This document shows positions 16,425 through 24,801 of a DNA stretch of 64,000 nucleotides, one piece after another. The number at the start of each line of letters is the position of its first letter. Position 1 is the stretch's first letter. The translations under genes were made by a program, and so were the position numbers. Source of the stretch: Salinispora arenicola (GTDB lineage Bacteria > Actinomycetota > Actinomycetes > Mycobacteriales > Micromonosporaceae); contig NZ_VFOL01000001.1 in assembly GCF_006716065.1 (NCBI RefSeq), forward strand, positions 3,968,001 through 4,032,000, given 5' to 3'. Under the pieces are notes generated by a model. That model was given only the letters and a program-made list of their open reading frames with translations, ran no database searches and had not been told where the DNA came from.

Positions 16425-16858
16425 GGGAGTTCACCTGCTACGTGTGAGACTGGGTGCGGCGGCTCGATCAGCCGGTGCAGTTCGTACAGGAGCTGCCCGC
16501 CTCGCCACCATGATCCGATGGCTACCGCGGTGATGAAGGAGACGGACGTGACGGCCGCCAAGCCGCCGCCCACCCCCAGAGTGACCGCGTACATGCTGGT
16601 GACAGTGCCGAGCATCAGCATCGACGCGAGTTCCAGGCCGAGCCCGGTGGCGGGTCGGCCCGGCCAGAGCAGCCCGGCGATTCCAACCAGACCGGCGACG
16701 ACCAGCCCCAACTCCCAGCCGACGCGAATCGGCCCGGGCAGGGCGAAACCCACCGGCGGGGTGTCGAGGATGAGCATCACCGTGCCACACACGGGTGCGG
16801 TGACAATGACGGCGTTCTGGAAGGGCCGTCGGTTTCGCCAGATCAGCCTCTTCGGCAC
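16421..16858 (-). CDS. Small polytopic membrane protein (145 aa)
   Basis: Four hydrophobic segments at about residues 17-36, 48-65, 72-92 and 97-117, with short loops and an amphipathic tail. The GTG start is preceded by GAGGAG at a normal distance. It overlaps the next gene by four bases; the pair may act as one membrane complex. Function unknown. Paired small membrane genes of this shape are also found in phage lysis regions, but there is no endolysin or tail gene here to support that. Confidence 0.68.
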   Translation of the reverse strand: MPKRLIWRNRRPFQNAVIVTAPVCGTVMLILDTPPVGFALPGPIRVGWELGLVVAGLVGIAGLLWPGRPATGLGLELASMLMLGTVTSMYAVTLGVGGGLAAVTSVSFITAVAIGSWWRGGQLLYELHRLIEPPHPVSHVAGELP

Positions 16859-16962
16859 CGGAACTCCTCAGTGGTCACTCGCTGGGCCGGTACGCAGGGC
16901 CCTCGGGACCGGCTTGCGCGAGGAGGGGATGACGACGAGCGTCGTTGGTTGCCGATAGCTCA
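16859..16962. other. Leader of the membrane-protein pair
   Basis: Short upstream region of the 16858 gene. Together with 16992-17189 it forms a 331-bp stretch without a convincing gene. A frame at 16875-17096 on the minus strand has only moderate third-position GC and overlaps the promoter, so it is not annotated. Confidence 0.5.
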
Positions 16963-16991
16963 GTCATATCACCCACCAGCGCTGCCACCAA
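16963..16991 (-). promoter_or_regulatory. Sigma-70-like promoter for the membrane-protein pair
   Basis: On the minus strand TTGGTG (16986-16991) and TATGAC (16963-16968) are separated by exactly 17 bp, about 105 bp upstream of the 16858 start. The surrounding DNA is less GC-rich than the genes. Confidence 0.4.
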
Positions 16992-17189
16992 GTACTGAGA
17001 CCTGACAAATTCCCAGGTCAGCATGGCTGTGGCGGAGGTGCGGGTTCCGGATGACTCGGCGGCGTCACCTAACGGGTGCCGTAGGTGCGACGACATCCGA
17101 GCCAGGCTCCCGGTGCGGCCCGCCCCGCGGCCAACCGGGTCCTTGCGGACGCGGACCTTCGGCAGGTGGCCGTCGTAACCGGTGCCGGG

Positions 17190-17492
17190 TCAGCGCTGCT
17201 GCCGGCGTCCACGCGGCATCACGCGTAGCGTGTTGCACACGTCCACGACGCCGGGAACATCCCACGCGAGTTCGCCCGCCACCTGCCGGGTCTCGAGGTC
17301 AGCGGTCGTGCCGGCCAGGATGACCACCCGGTTCTGCACCGTCACCGTGATCGGCTGTCGGCGGGTCGTCCAGTCGGTGCTGAGCCGTTGGGCGGTCACC
17401 GCAGCGAGCCGAGCGTCCTCGTCGTGCGGCGCCGGCGGATCCCAGGCGGGGTGGAAGGGGTCGTTCTCGGGCTGGGGCCAGGGCATGACCAT
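17190..17492 (-). CDS. BON-domain protein
   Basis: A 100-residue protein. After a Pro/Trp-rich start of about 35 residues comes a BON domain: TTRRQPITVTVQNRVVILAG, then TADLETRQVAGELAWDVPGV and VDVCNTLRV, the usual alpha/beta pattern with the central glycine after the second strand. BON domains bind membranes or other proteins and occur in osmotic-stress proteins such as OsmY. No signal peptide is present, so it is probably cytoplasmic. It lies among STAS-domain genes in the same orientation, suggesting a stress-related set. Confidence 0.82.
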   Translation of the reverse strand: MVMPWPQPENDPFHPAWDPPAPHDEDARLAAVTAQRLSTDWTTRRQPITVTVQNRVVILAGTTADLETRQVAGELAWDVPGVVDVCNTLRVMPRGRRQQR

Positions 17493-17564
17493 GCGGCAGT
17501 CCTCATCTTCAGAGCTGGTGGCGGGGTAGGGGCCGTCGCAGGTGGCGAGGCGGCAACCCGCCGC

Positions 17565-18101
17565 TCACACCAGCACCTTGGGCTGGTCTGCCGCGTCGGG
17601 TCCGGCGGTGACGATGGGGAACGCGGTGTCCAGGCGCATCGTGTGCAGCACGGTCAACACGAACCGGGAGGGCGCGTGGAGGCACAGCTCCGCGCCGCGC
17701 TGGCGGGCCTCCTGCCGGGCGCGGACGAGCAGACCCAGACCGACGGAGTCGATTTGCTCGACGGCGGAGAGGTCAACGACCACCCGCCCTTCGTGCTCCG
17801 TGGCCTCGGTCAGCGCGGTGCGCAACGGGTCCACCGCCGCCGCGCTCTCGTCGACGACCTCGTCGTGGTCGTTGACGGCGGACGGCTGGGCGGCGATGGG
17901 TCGGTCGGCTCCCGGCGGGGACGGGACGCACCGGGGGCACCGATGCGGGCCGGTCGCGAACGGGGATCCGCTCCAACCATGCTCGGACACGAGTGTCCAG
18001 ACCACTTCCTCGTCGGGTAGGACAACAGCTGTGCTGGCGGCGGTCTCCCCGCAACCATCGCAGATCAGGGTCATCATGTTGTCGTCCGGTAGGACGGTCA
18101 T
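17565..18101 (-). CDS. STAS-domain anti-sigma-factor antagonist-like protein with N-terminal Cys motif
   Basis: A 178-residue protein. The first 60 residues contain CDGCGET and HRCPRC, two Cys pairs that could bind a metal. From about residue 85 there is a STAS domain with VVVDLSAVEQIDSVGLGLLV, in which the serine after IDSVG is at the usual phosphorylation position of SpoIIAA-type antagonists. Such proteins bind anti-sigma kinases and release a sigma factor. The start at 18101 follows AGGAAGGG and overlaps the upstream gene by ATGA. The Cys-rich N-terminus is unusual for plain antagonists. Confidence 0.82.
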   Translation of the reverse strand: MTVLPDDNMMTLICDGCGETAASTAVVLPDEEVVWTLVSEHGWSGSPFATGPHRCPRCVPSPPGADRPIAAQPSAVNDHDEVVDESAAAVDPLRTALTEATEHEGRVVVDLSAVEQIDSVGLGLLVRARQEARQRGAELCLHAPSRFVLTVLHTMRLDTAFPIVTAGPDAADQPKVLV

Positions 18102-18442
18102 CGTTGGTTCCCTTCCTGGTCCGCCGGCACCGACGGATCGGCGGCGGCAGGCCACCGGGGGACGGACCGCCCCGCCGGCCCCGGCGCACGCCGCGCCGTG
18201 ACGACCGCGAGCGTGACCGCGGCACCGGCGAACCCGGCCTGCACGACCAGTCGCAGCACGGAGGGGGAGGCGACGTCGACCCCAGCGACCCGGGCGGTGA
18301 TGGTGCCGAGCAGGGCGGCGCCGAGACCCACGGCGACGGCCAGCCACACCGGGGCGGCGGCCCGGCCCGGGAGCACGAACCGCCCGAGCACGCCGACCGA
18401 AACGCCGACGACGAGAGCGTGGATGAGGGCGTTGCCGGTCAT
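18098..18442 (-). CDS. Small membrane protein, possibly transglycosylase-associated (GlsB/YeaQ-like)
   Basis: A 114-residue protein with three membrane segments (about 5-24, 30-50 and 62-82) and a hydrophilic proline-rich tail. Size and helix spacing resemble GlsB/YeaQ/YmgE-family stress proteins, although the family's typical glycine motif is only partly visible. AGGAGG precedes the ATG. It is coupled to the STAS gene downstream by a 4-base overlap and follows another STAS gene by 11 bp, giving an operon of STAS, membrane protein, STAS. Confidence 0.7.
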   Translation of the reverse strand: MTGNALIHALVVGVSVGVLGRFVLPGRAAAPVWLAVAVGLGAALLGTITARVAGVDVASPSVLRLVVQAGFAGAAVTLAVVTARRAPGPAGRSVPRWPAAADPSVPADQEGNQR

Positions 18443-18453
18443 GCTGCCTCCTC

Positions 18454-18876
18454 TCAGCTCACGGGACCGGGTGGCGCGACGACGCGCGCGCGGCCGTGGA
18501 CGGTGGCCTGAGCGGTGGACCCGCGGCGGCGGGGGGCCGGCACCGCCGCTGTCGGAGCGCTGGTGGCGATCGGGAGTACGGTGTCCACCCGCGCGGTCTG
18601 TAGGATGCTGCGGATCCGAGGGTTCGGATCACGCAGGGTCAGGGCAGCCTGGCGGCGGCTCAGGCGGCGGTGCACGTCGAGCAGCAGACCGATGGCGGCG
18701 GCATCGACGTGTCGGCACCCGGACAGGTCTACCACGACCTCACCGGGCAGTAGCGAGAGGATGCGGTCGAAGACGACCCCGACCTCCGGCAGGAAGGCCA
18801 GGTGCAGGTCGTCGGTGATGCTGATCTCCACTCGCCGCACCGGGCACCCGGGTGGCGTGGGGTACGCCTCTGTCAT
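18454..18876 (-). CDS. STAS-domain anti-sigma-factor antagonist-like protein
   Basis: A 140-residue protein with a STAS domain at about residues 15-105: GEVVVDLSGCRHVDAAAIG shows the central strand, but alanine stands where the phosphorylatable serine usually is (VDAAAIG rather than VDSAGIG), so control by phosphorylation may be lost. A basic/proline tail follows. The ATG at 18876 is preceded by AGGAGG; an earlier in-frame start at 18912 lacks a site. It heads the operon with the membrane protein and the second STAS protein. Confidence 0.82.
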   Translation of the reverse strand: MTEAYPTPPGCPVRRVEISITDDLHLAFLPEVGVVFDRILSLLPGEVVVDLSGCRHVDAAAIGLLLDVHRRLSRRQAALTLRDPNPRIRSILQTARVDTVLPIATSAPTAAVPAPRRRGSTAQATVHGRARVVAPPGPVS

Positions 18877-19032
18877 GCCTCCTGCCCTCCCTTCGGCGCC
18901 ATAGCCCAACACGCCCCCACCCTCTAAGTGGGTCTTGTCGTAGCCGGCGCGGTTGGATGACAGTCACATGACAAATCTGGGTCGCCGGCCCCCGGGGTGG
19001 GTGGTGGCCGCGACGCCGGGGATGATGCCGTA

Positions 19033-19707
19033 ATGACCGCGGTACTGGTGATCGAGGACGACGACCGGATCCGGTTGGCGCTGCTGCTCGCGCTCGAGGA
19101 GGAGGGCTACACCGCGCGGGGCGCGGCGACCGCCGAAGAGGGGCTGCGGATGCAGCGTTCCGATCCGGCCGACAACGTGTTGTTTGACCTTATGCTGCCG
19201 GGTATCGATGGCTTCGAGGGCATCCGCCAGCTACGTCGCGACGATGACGTCCCGATCGTGGTCGTCAGTGCCCGCGACGACACCCACGACATCGTCGCCG
19301 CGCTGGAGGCCGGCGCCGACGACTACGTGGTCAAACCAATCGCGATCAAGGAGTTGTCCGCGCGGTTGCGGGCCCTGCGTCGTCGAGCTCGGGCGGTGGT
19401 CGCCCCGGTCGCGGTGCAGGTCGTCGGTGACCTAGAGATCAGCCCAGACGCGGGGGAGGTGCGCCGTGGTGGGCATCCGGTGCCGCTGACCCGCACCGAG
19501 TTCCGGCTGCTCTGCGAGCTGGCCGAGCACGCCGGCCGGGTGCTGTCCCGGCAGCAGTTGCTGCAGCGGGTCTGGGGATACGACAGCGGCGACGAGCGCT
19601 TGGTCGACGTGCACGTCGGGCGGCTGCGCCAGAAGATCGAGGCGGAGCCGGGTAATCCGCGACACCTGGTCACGCTGCGGGGCCTCGGCTACAAGCTCCA
19701 GCGATGA
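19033..19707 (+). CDS. OmpR/PhoB-family response regulator
   Basis: A 224-residue regulator: a receiver domain with acidic pocket EDDD (residues 8-11), phosphorylation Asp52 in FDLMLPG, Ser in VVSARDD and Lys in VVKPIA, followed by a winged helix at about 125-222 (LTRTEFRLLCELAEHAGRV and VDVHVGRLRQKIE). The closest known sort is MtrA/CseB. Its stop overlaps the kinase start by four bases. With the kinase and the GerMN lipoprotein it forms a three-gene operon resembling Streptomyces cse or mycobacterial mtrAB-lpqB, which sense the cell envelope. Confidence 0.93.
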   Translation: MTAVLVIEDDDRIRLALLLALEEEGYTARGAATAEEGLRMQRSDPADNVLFDLMLPGIDGFEGIRQLRRDDDVPIVVVSARDDTHDIVAALEAGADDYVVKPIAIKELSARLRALRRRARAVVAPVAVQVVGDLEISPDAGEVRRGGHPVPLTRTEFRLLCELAEHAGRVLSRQQLLQRVWGYDSGDERLVDVHVGRLRQKIEAEPGNPRHLVTLRGLGYKLQR

Positions 19708-21056
19708 GACGCCTCGGGCTCCGCGCGCGGGTGACGACCGGGTTCGCCGTCGGTGCCGCGCTGCTGTCCTCGTCGATGGCACTGATCTCCTATGATCTGA
19801 CCCGGCGTAGCCTGCTCGACGAGCGGGAACGCACGGCGGTGCGGGCCGCCTACTTCGACGCGGCGGTCGTGAGCACCGGGTTGGACACCGACGACCCCGA
19901 CGTCGTCGAGGTACTCCGTTCGCTGGATACCGGCAGTACCCGCAGGCCCCTGCTGTTCCTCGGCGGCTCCTGGTACGGGCGTTCCGCCGAGACGGCGGCG
20001 ACGAGCGTACCCGAGGCATTGCAGGAGCGGGTCCGAGCCGGGCAGCCCGGGGTGCAGCGGGTCCGGCTGGCCGGGCAGTCGACGTTGCTGGTCGGGGTAC
20101 CGTTGCCCGACGGTGCCAGCTACTACGAGCTGACCTCGCTGCGGGAGTTGGAGGACACCTTCCAGGTTCTCGCACTGGCACTGACCGCTGTAGCGATCAT
20201 GGTGGCTGGCTCCGGGGCCGCCTTCGGCTGGTATGCGACCCGGCACAGTCTGCGCCCACTGACCGCCGTCGCGGACGCCGCCGAGCGGATCGCCGCCGGT
20301 GACTTCACGACCCGGTTGGCTCCGGCCACGGACCCGGACCTGACCCGGCTGTCGACGTCCTTCAACGACATGGTCGACCAACTCGCCAGAAGGATCGAAC
20401 GGGACCGGCGCTTCGCCGCCGACGTGAGCCATGAGCTGCGTTCGCCGTTGCAGACCCTGTCCGCGGCCGCGAGCGTGCTGACCAGCCGGCGGGGACACCA
20501 CGACGAACGGACCGCCACCGCGGCGGGGCTGGTGGCCGAGGAGATCGGCCGCTTCCAGCAACTGGTCAACGACCTCCTCGAACTGGCTCGCACCGACCAG
20601 CCCGCCCAACGGGAATCGGTGGACATCTGGTCGCTGGCCCGGGAGGTGTGCCGGAGCCGGGGACTGCCGGACAGCCTGGTACGGCTCGAACCCGGCACGT
20701 CGGCGGACTGGCGGGTAGACCGGCGACGCACCGAGCAAGTGTTGGTCAACCTGCTCGAGAACGCGGTCCGGTATGGCGCGGGCCCGGTGGAGGTCCGGCT
20801 GTCCGTCGCCGGCGCCACGGGCGTCATCGAGGTGGACGACGCCGGTCCGGGCGTGCCGGTGGCGGATCGTGCTGCCATCTTCGACCGCTTCGTTCGGAGC
20901 CGTGCCGCCCGTGCCCGTGCCGGTACCGACGGCACCGGGCTCGGTCTGGCCATCGTCGCGCAGCACGCCGCCGCCCACGGCGGGCGCGCGACGGTCACCG
21001 ACCGGCCTGGGGGCGGTGCGCGGTTCCGGGTGGAGCTGCCGCGGAGCCTCGAGTGA
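19704..21056 (+). CDS. Sensor histidine kinase, envelope-stress type
   Basis: A 450-residue kinase with two membrane segments (about 10-30 and 155-180) around an extracytoplasmic domain of about 125 residues, a HAMP domain (about 180-230), the H-box FAADVSHELRSPLQTL with the phosphorylated His, and HATPase boxes NLLENAVRYG (N), DDAGPGVPV (G1) and GTGLGLAIV (G2). It should phosphorylate the response regulator encoded just upstream. The signal is unknown; the lipoprotein encoded downstream, as CseA or LpqB in related systems, may modulate it. Confidence 0.93.
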   Translation: MRRLGLRARVTTGFAVGAALLSSSMALISYDLTRRSLLDERERTAVRAAYFDAAVVSTGLDTDDPDVVEVLRSLDTGSTRRPLLFLGGSWYGRSAETAATSVPEALQERVRAGQPGVQRVRLAGQSTLLVGVPLPDGASYYELTSLRELEDTFQVLALALTAVAIMVAGSGAAFGWYATRHSLRPLTAVADAAERIAAGDFTTRLAPATDPDLTRLSTSFNDMVDQLARRIERDRRFAADVSHELRSPLQTLSAAASVLTSRRGHHDERTATAAGLVAEEIGRFQQLVNDLLELARTDQPAQRESVDIWSLAREVCRSRGLPDSLVRLEPGTSADWRVDRRRTEQVLVNLLENAVRYGAGPVEVRLSVAGATGVIEVDDAGPGVPVADRAAIFDRFVRSRAARARAGTDGTGLGLAIVAQHAAAHGGRATVTDRPGGGARFRVELPRSLE

Positions 21057-21616
21057 ACGCCCGCCTGGCGGTGGCCGCGCTGCTCGTGCTGATCCTGGCC
21101 GGCTGCGGCGTACCCACCGACGACCGGCCGCGGGCGGTGGGTACGCCACCATTCGGACCGTTCCCGACTCCGGGCACGGCCGTCTCCGAACCGGCCGGGC
21201 GCTTCACCGAGACGCTCTACTTCGTGCGTGGCGACCGCCTTGTGCTGGTCAACCGTCGCCTCGACATGTTGCCGGCGGTCGACCAGCACCTGGCGCACCT
21301 GTTGGCCGGCCCGAACGAGGCCGAGCGGAACGACGGCCTGACCACCGCGCTACCTGGCGCGGTCACCGGGGCCGGCGTGCGGCTCACCGGCGCCCGGGCC
21401 GAGGTGGACTTCCCGCCGGCTGTGGACGATGCCGGCCGCAGCGACGAGGTCTTCGCCTTCGCCCAGATCGTCTGCACCCTCACGGCCCGCCCGGAGGTGG
21501 TCGCGGTGTCGTTCCTGCGGGACGGGCAGCCGCTGGAGGTGCCCCGCGCCGACGGGTCGCTGTCGCAGGGGCCGCTCACCGCCGCAGACTACGTCGACCT
21601 GGCCGTCCCCGGCTGA
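21053..21616 (+). CDS. GerMN-domain lipoprotein associated with the two-component system
   Basis: A 187-residue lipoprotein with lipobox LAGC and cleavage near residue 16. Residues about 50-165 fit a GerMN (sporulation/spore germination) domain: TETLYFVRGDRLVLVNRRL, then VDQHLAHLLAGPNEAER and the strand RAEVDFPPAV. GerMN is also found in LpqB, the lipoprotein partner of MtrB. The GTG start overlaps the kinase stop by four bases, so its function is tied to the kinase, probably as an extracellular modulator. Confidence 0.85.
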   Translation: MNARLAVAALLVLILAGCGVPTDDRPRAVGTPPFGPFPTPGTAVSEPAGRFTETLYFVRGDRLVLVNRRLDMLPAVDQHLAHLLAGPNEAERNDGLTTALPGAVTGAGVRLTGARAEVDFPPAVDDAGRSDEVFAFAQIVCTLTARPEVVAVSFLRDGQPLEVPRADGSLSQGPLTAADYVDLAVPG

Positions 21617-21639
21617 GCGTCGCCGCTCAGCCGGCGACG
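21611..21639. terminator. Bidirectional terminator-like hairpin
   Basis: GGCTGAGCG (21611-21619) and CGCTCAGCC (21624-21632) form a 9-bp perfect stem with the 4-base loop TCGC. The arms contain both convergent stop codons. An alternative 8-bp stem uses CGTCGCCG (21618-21625) and CGGCGACG (21632-21639). Confidence 0.6.
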
Positions 21640-23108
21640 GGCACCGTCTCCCCTGGGGCGGCCGGCTCGGTGGACGACACTGGGGCGACGCCGGGCGCCT
21701 CCGGTGCCTGGCCGATCCGCCCTTCGCCGTCGGCCCCCTCGTCGGGCAGTTTCGGCGTCTCACCGATTGGCGGGTGACTCACCGCGTCCGGTGCCTCCGG
21801 CGCCGGTGCGTCGCCGCTGGCGGCGAGGTTGCGGGCAACCACCTGCGGGTACTCCGCGGTGGCCGCGCCGCCGGTCGCGGCTGCCATGACTGCCGCCGCG
21901 GCCAGGTCGGCCACCCGCTTCGCCTCGCGCTTGACGCGCGACCGAACCTCCTTGGCGTGCTGGTCGGCGGAGTCGGCCGCGCGCCGTGCCTCCTCCAGCC
22001 GGTTCAGCTCCTCGGTCAGCTCCCGGCGGGTCGTGCCGAGCCGCTGCTGCTGCTTGAGTAGCTCCTGTTCGGTGGCGCTGCCGTCCTGGCGAATCTGGGC
22101 GAGCTGCTGCTGTGCGGTGTCCAGTTCGGACTGGAGTCGACCGAGCCCTTCGCGTCGGTCTCGGATGTCCTGTTGCACCGTGGCGAGCTGCTGCTGGTGG
22201 CTGGCGGCCTGTTCGTCGATCCGCTGGCGCACCTTCGCGGCGTACTCCTGGGCCTCGGCGATGAGCGCGGCGATCTCCTGTTCGGCGGCGGTGCGCTGGG
22301 TCGCGAGTTCCCGCTCGACCGTCGTTCGCTGCTCGGCGATCTCCTGTTCGGCGGCGGTGCGCTTGTCGGTCAGCTCCCGTTCCACCGTGGCCTGCCAGTG
22401 AGCCAGCTCCTCCTGGGTCCGGGTGCGGGCAGCCTGTACCTCCTGCTGGATCTGGGTGCGGGCAGAGCTGAGGAACGCCTCGGACTCGGCCCGGGCCTGT
22501 TCGACCTTCTGGGCGCTCTGCTCGTCGATCCGAACCGCCTCCTGCCGGGCCCGTTCGTGGGCGGCCTCGCCGGCCTCCCGCAACTGGTCGGCGGCGGCGC
22601 GGATCTCGGCCAGCTCGGCCTGGGCGGCGGTACGCCGCTCCTCGTCCACCTTCTCGTGGTCGGCGCGCCGGGTGGCCAACTCGTCCTCGAAGTCGCGCAA
22701 CGTCAGGGCCGCGTGGTCCCGGGCGTCGGCGAGCGCCCGCTCCGCCTCCGCCATGAGCTCGGCCGCCCGCTGTCCGGCCGCCTCGCCGATCGCCTCGGCC
22801 TGTCGTTCGGCCAGCGCCAGGATCTGCTCGACCATGGGTCCCAGATCGCGGAACGCGGCCCGGTCGACCCGCGCCGGCCGTTCACGTAGCTCGGTGACCT
22901 CCGCCTCCAGGTCGCTGATGCGCGCCGTCAGCGTCTCGACCCGGGTGAGTGCCTGGTCGCGGTCGGCCACGGTCCGGACCAGCTCACCCTCGAGCTGGCC
23001 GAGATGCCGTTCCACCTGCCGTTTGTCGAAGCCGCGCAGGGTGACGTCAAAGGTCGGCCGCGACGTGTTGGTGTCGCTGACCGTGAACGGCTCGTCGCCG
23101 TGGGACAT
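21627..23108 (-). CDS. DivIVA-like long coiled-coil protein
   Basis: A 493-residue, highly charged protein. The N-terminus (FDVTLRGFDKRQVERHLGQL) resembles the membrane-binding DivIVA/Wag31 domain, followed by about 330 residues of coiled coil rich in Glu, Gln, Ala and Arg, including near-repeats of AEQEIA and ERELATQRTAAEQ around residues 250-300. The last 75 residues are disordered and rich in Pro, Ala, Gly and acidic residues. Similar proteins act in polar growth, septation or cytoskeletal organisation. The start at 23108 follows GGAGGA; upstream sequence in the same frame is not needed. A single-gene unit. Confidence 0.82.
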   Translation of the reverse strand: MSHGDEPFTVSDTNTSRPTFDVTLRGFDKRQVERHLGQLEGELVRTVADRDQALTRVETLTARISDLEAEVTELRERPARVDRAAFRDLGPMVEQILALAERQAEAIGEAAGQRAAELMAEAERALADARDHAALTLRDFEDELATRRADHEKVDEERRTAAQAELAEIRAAADQLREAGEAAHERARQEAVRIDEQSAQKVEQARAESEAFLSSARTQIQQEVQAARTRTQEELAHWQATVERELTDKRTAAEQEIAEQRTTVERELATQRTAAEQEIAALIAEAQEYAAKVRQRIDEQAASHQQQLATVQQDIRDRREGLGRLQSELDTAQQQLAQIRQDGSATEQELLKQQQRLGTTRRELTEELNRLEEARRAADSADQHAKEVRSRVKREAKRVADLAAAAVMAAATGGAATAEYPQVVARNLAASGDAPAPEAPDAVSHPPIGETPKLPDEGADGEGRIGQAPEAPGVAPVSSTEPAAPGETVPVAG

Positions 23109-23285
23109 GGCTGCATCCTCCGTACGATCGCGAGCGCCGCGCCGGGCGGGGACCACCCCACGGGCAACGGTGTGGCGACACGCTACCGCCGTCGTGGTGT
23201 GGGCTGAAGACCTGCCCCGTACTCGCGCGTACGGGCGGTCGGTCGCCATGGTCTGTCCAGGGTGTGTGACTGTGTCGATCTCCGC

Positions 23286-23315
23286 TTGACAGGAGCCGAG
23301 GTAAGGCTAACCTAA
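23286..23315 (+). promoter_or_regulatory. Iron-regulated promoter with DtxR/IdeR box
   Basis: TTGACA (23286-23291) and TAACCT (23308-23313) are spaced by 16 bp. The -10 is covered by an iron box at 23297-23315 (core AGGTAAGGCTAACCTAA) that matches 17 of 19 positions of the DtxR consensus TWAGGTWAGSCTWACCTWA. It lies 54 bp upstream of the siderophore-interacting protein gene, so that gene should be repressed when iron is plentiful. Confidence 0.88.
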
Positions 23316-23368
23316 CCCTGTCGAGTGCGGTGTGGGACAGGTGTCCACGCCCGATCCCGGAAGGCATC

Positions 23369-24268
23369 ATGACCCAGACCTTGCCCGTCGCGCCCTGGCG
23401 GCTGTTCACCGTCGAGGCTCGCGCCGTGCGCCGGCTCAGCCCGTCGTTCGTGCGGGTTACCTTCACCGGCCCGGACCTGGACCGGTTCGCCGACAACGGC
23501 TACGACCAGCGGGTCAAGCTGGCGTTCCCGCTGCCGGATGGGCGGGGGATGGGGCTACCGGAGGGGCCGGACTGGTATGCCCGCTGGCGGGCGCTGCCGG
23601 AGCACGAGCGCAGCCCGATCCGTACCTACACCGTCCGCGCCGCCCGGCCCGACGTGTCCGAGGTGGACGTCGACCTCGTCCTGCACGGTGACAGCGGGCC
23701 GGCGACGCGCTGGGCACGCCGAGTCCGGCCCGGTGACGGGATCACGATGCTCGGCCCGGACGCGGGTTACGACGGTGACCATCGCGGCGTCGAGTTTCGG
23801 CCACCGGTCGCCGCGAACCTGCTGCTGGCCGGCGACGAGACGGCGGTACCGGCGATCTGCGCCATCCTGGAGCGGCTCCCGGTCACCGCCTGCGGCCAGG
23901 TGCTGTTGGAGGTGCCCGAGGCCGCGGACGCGCTGCCGGTGGTGGCGCCGCCCGGGATGGTGGTGCGCTGGCTGGCCCGTGGCAGGAACGCCCACGGTTT
24001 CCGGCTCATGCCCGCCGTGGCGACCGCGGCGACGGATCTGGTGACCGGAACACCGGCCGGTGTTCCGGTCACGGAGGTCAACGTCGACGCGGAGATCCTC
24101 TGGGAGGTGCCCACCCCCGTCGCTTCGGTCCCGCTGTATGCCTGGCTGGCCGGCGAGGCGGGCGTTATCCGTAACCTCCGCCGTCACCTTGTCGCCGAAC
24201 GTGGCCTGGACCGTCGGGCGGTGGCCTTCATGGGCTACTGGCGCCTCGGTCGCCCCGACCCGGCCTGA
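23369..24268 (+). CDS. Siderophore-interacting protein (FAD-dependent ferric-siderophore reductase)
   Basis: A 299-residue SIP-family flavoreductase. The N-terminal FAD domain contains RLSPSFVRVTFTG and the FAD motif RTYTVR; the C-terminal NAD(P)H domain has LLLAGDETAVPAICAIL and ends AVAFMGYWRLGR, the family's typical end. Such enzymes reduce Fe(III)-siderophore to Fe(II) in the cytoplasm and free the iron. The ATG at 23369 follows GGAAGG. It is controlled by the iron box upstream, like the desferrioxamine locus 22 kb away, whose ferrioxamine it may reduce. Its 3' end overlaps the convergent membrane-protein gene by 34 bp. Confidence 0.93.
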   Translation: MTQTLPVAPWRLFTVEARAVRRLSPSFVRVTFTGPDLDRFADNGYDQRVKLAFPLPDGRGMGLPEGPDWYARWRALPEHERSPIRTYTVRAARPDVSEVDVDLVLHGDSGPATRWARRVRPGDGITMLGPDAGYDGDHRGVEFRPPVAANLLLAGDETAVPAICAILERLPVTACGQVLLEVPEAADALPVVAPPGMVVRWLARGRNAHGFRLMPAVATAATDLVTGTPAGVPVTEVNVDAEILWEVPTPVASVPLYAWLAGEAGVIRNLRRHLVAERGLDRRAVAFMGYWRLGRPDPA

Positions 24269-24801
24269 TCGGGTGGGTCGGGTCCGCCGCCCGCCCGGCC
24301 ACCACGGCTCCCCGAACCCTGCTGTCGAGTTCCGTCGTCGGGGCTCGGGCGGGGGCGGCCCGTCCGTACCCGCCGCAACCCGTACCCGGCGGCGCTCAGC
24401 AGGAAGAACGACGCGCTGAGCGCGAGCCAGTGACCGAGTAGCGGCACCTGCTGCCGACCTGTCGCCGACTGGTAGGTCGCGCCGCCGAGGCCGAGGATCC
24501 CGGGCAGGTACACCAGAAACAGCAGCGCCGAGGCGAGCGCCGGCACCCGGACGTGGTTGAGCAGTACCGGCCGGACGGACAGTCGCCGCAGCACCCGGTC
24601 CACCGCCGCGTACCCGGGGAACAGGATCAGGTCGTGGGCGACCACCGCGCCGAGGAACCACAGCAGCATCCGGCCCCGGTCCGCCTCCCCGGCCAGTCGT
24701 AGCGCCACCCAACCGGCTATGGCGAAACCCGGCAACAGCACGAGCAGGTGACCGGTCCCGGCGCCGTACGCGGCCCGCCACCGTGCGCTGCGCTCAGCCA
24801 T
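24235..24801 (-). CDS. Membrane protein downstream of the b561/molybdoprotein gene
   Basis: A 188-residue protein with four membrane segments (about 16-36, 44-62, 82-104 and 121-141) and a basic Gly/Pro/Arg-rich tail of about 45 residues. I recognise no family motif. The start lies inside the end of the fused cytochrome b561/molybdopterin oxidoreductase gene (8-base overlap), so the two are co-translated and this could be an accessory membrane subunit. The tail overlaps the 3' end of the convergent siderophore-interacting protein gene. Confidence 0.72.
   Translation of the reverse strand: MAERSARWRAAYGAGTGHLLVLLPGFAIAGWVALRLAGEADRGRMLLWFLGAVVAHDLILFPGYAAVDRVLRRLSVRPVLLNHVRVPALASALLFLVYLPGILGLGGATYQSATGRQQVPLLGHWLALSASFFLLSAAGYGLRRVRTGRPRPSPDDGTRQQGSGSRGGRAGGGPDPPDQAGSGRPRRQ

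Noticed and set aside
15993..16858. Prophage lysis cassette (holin pair)
   Set aside because: The shape of the two small membrane proteins fits, but no endolysin, tail, integrase or attachment site is nearby.
16875..17096. 73-codon minus-strand frame before the small membrane-protein pair
   Set aside because: Only moderate third-position GC and overlap with a good TTGGTG-17-TATGAC promoter; more likely a leader region.
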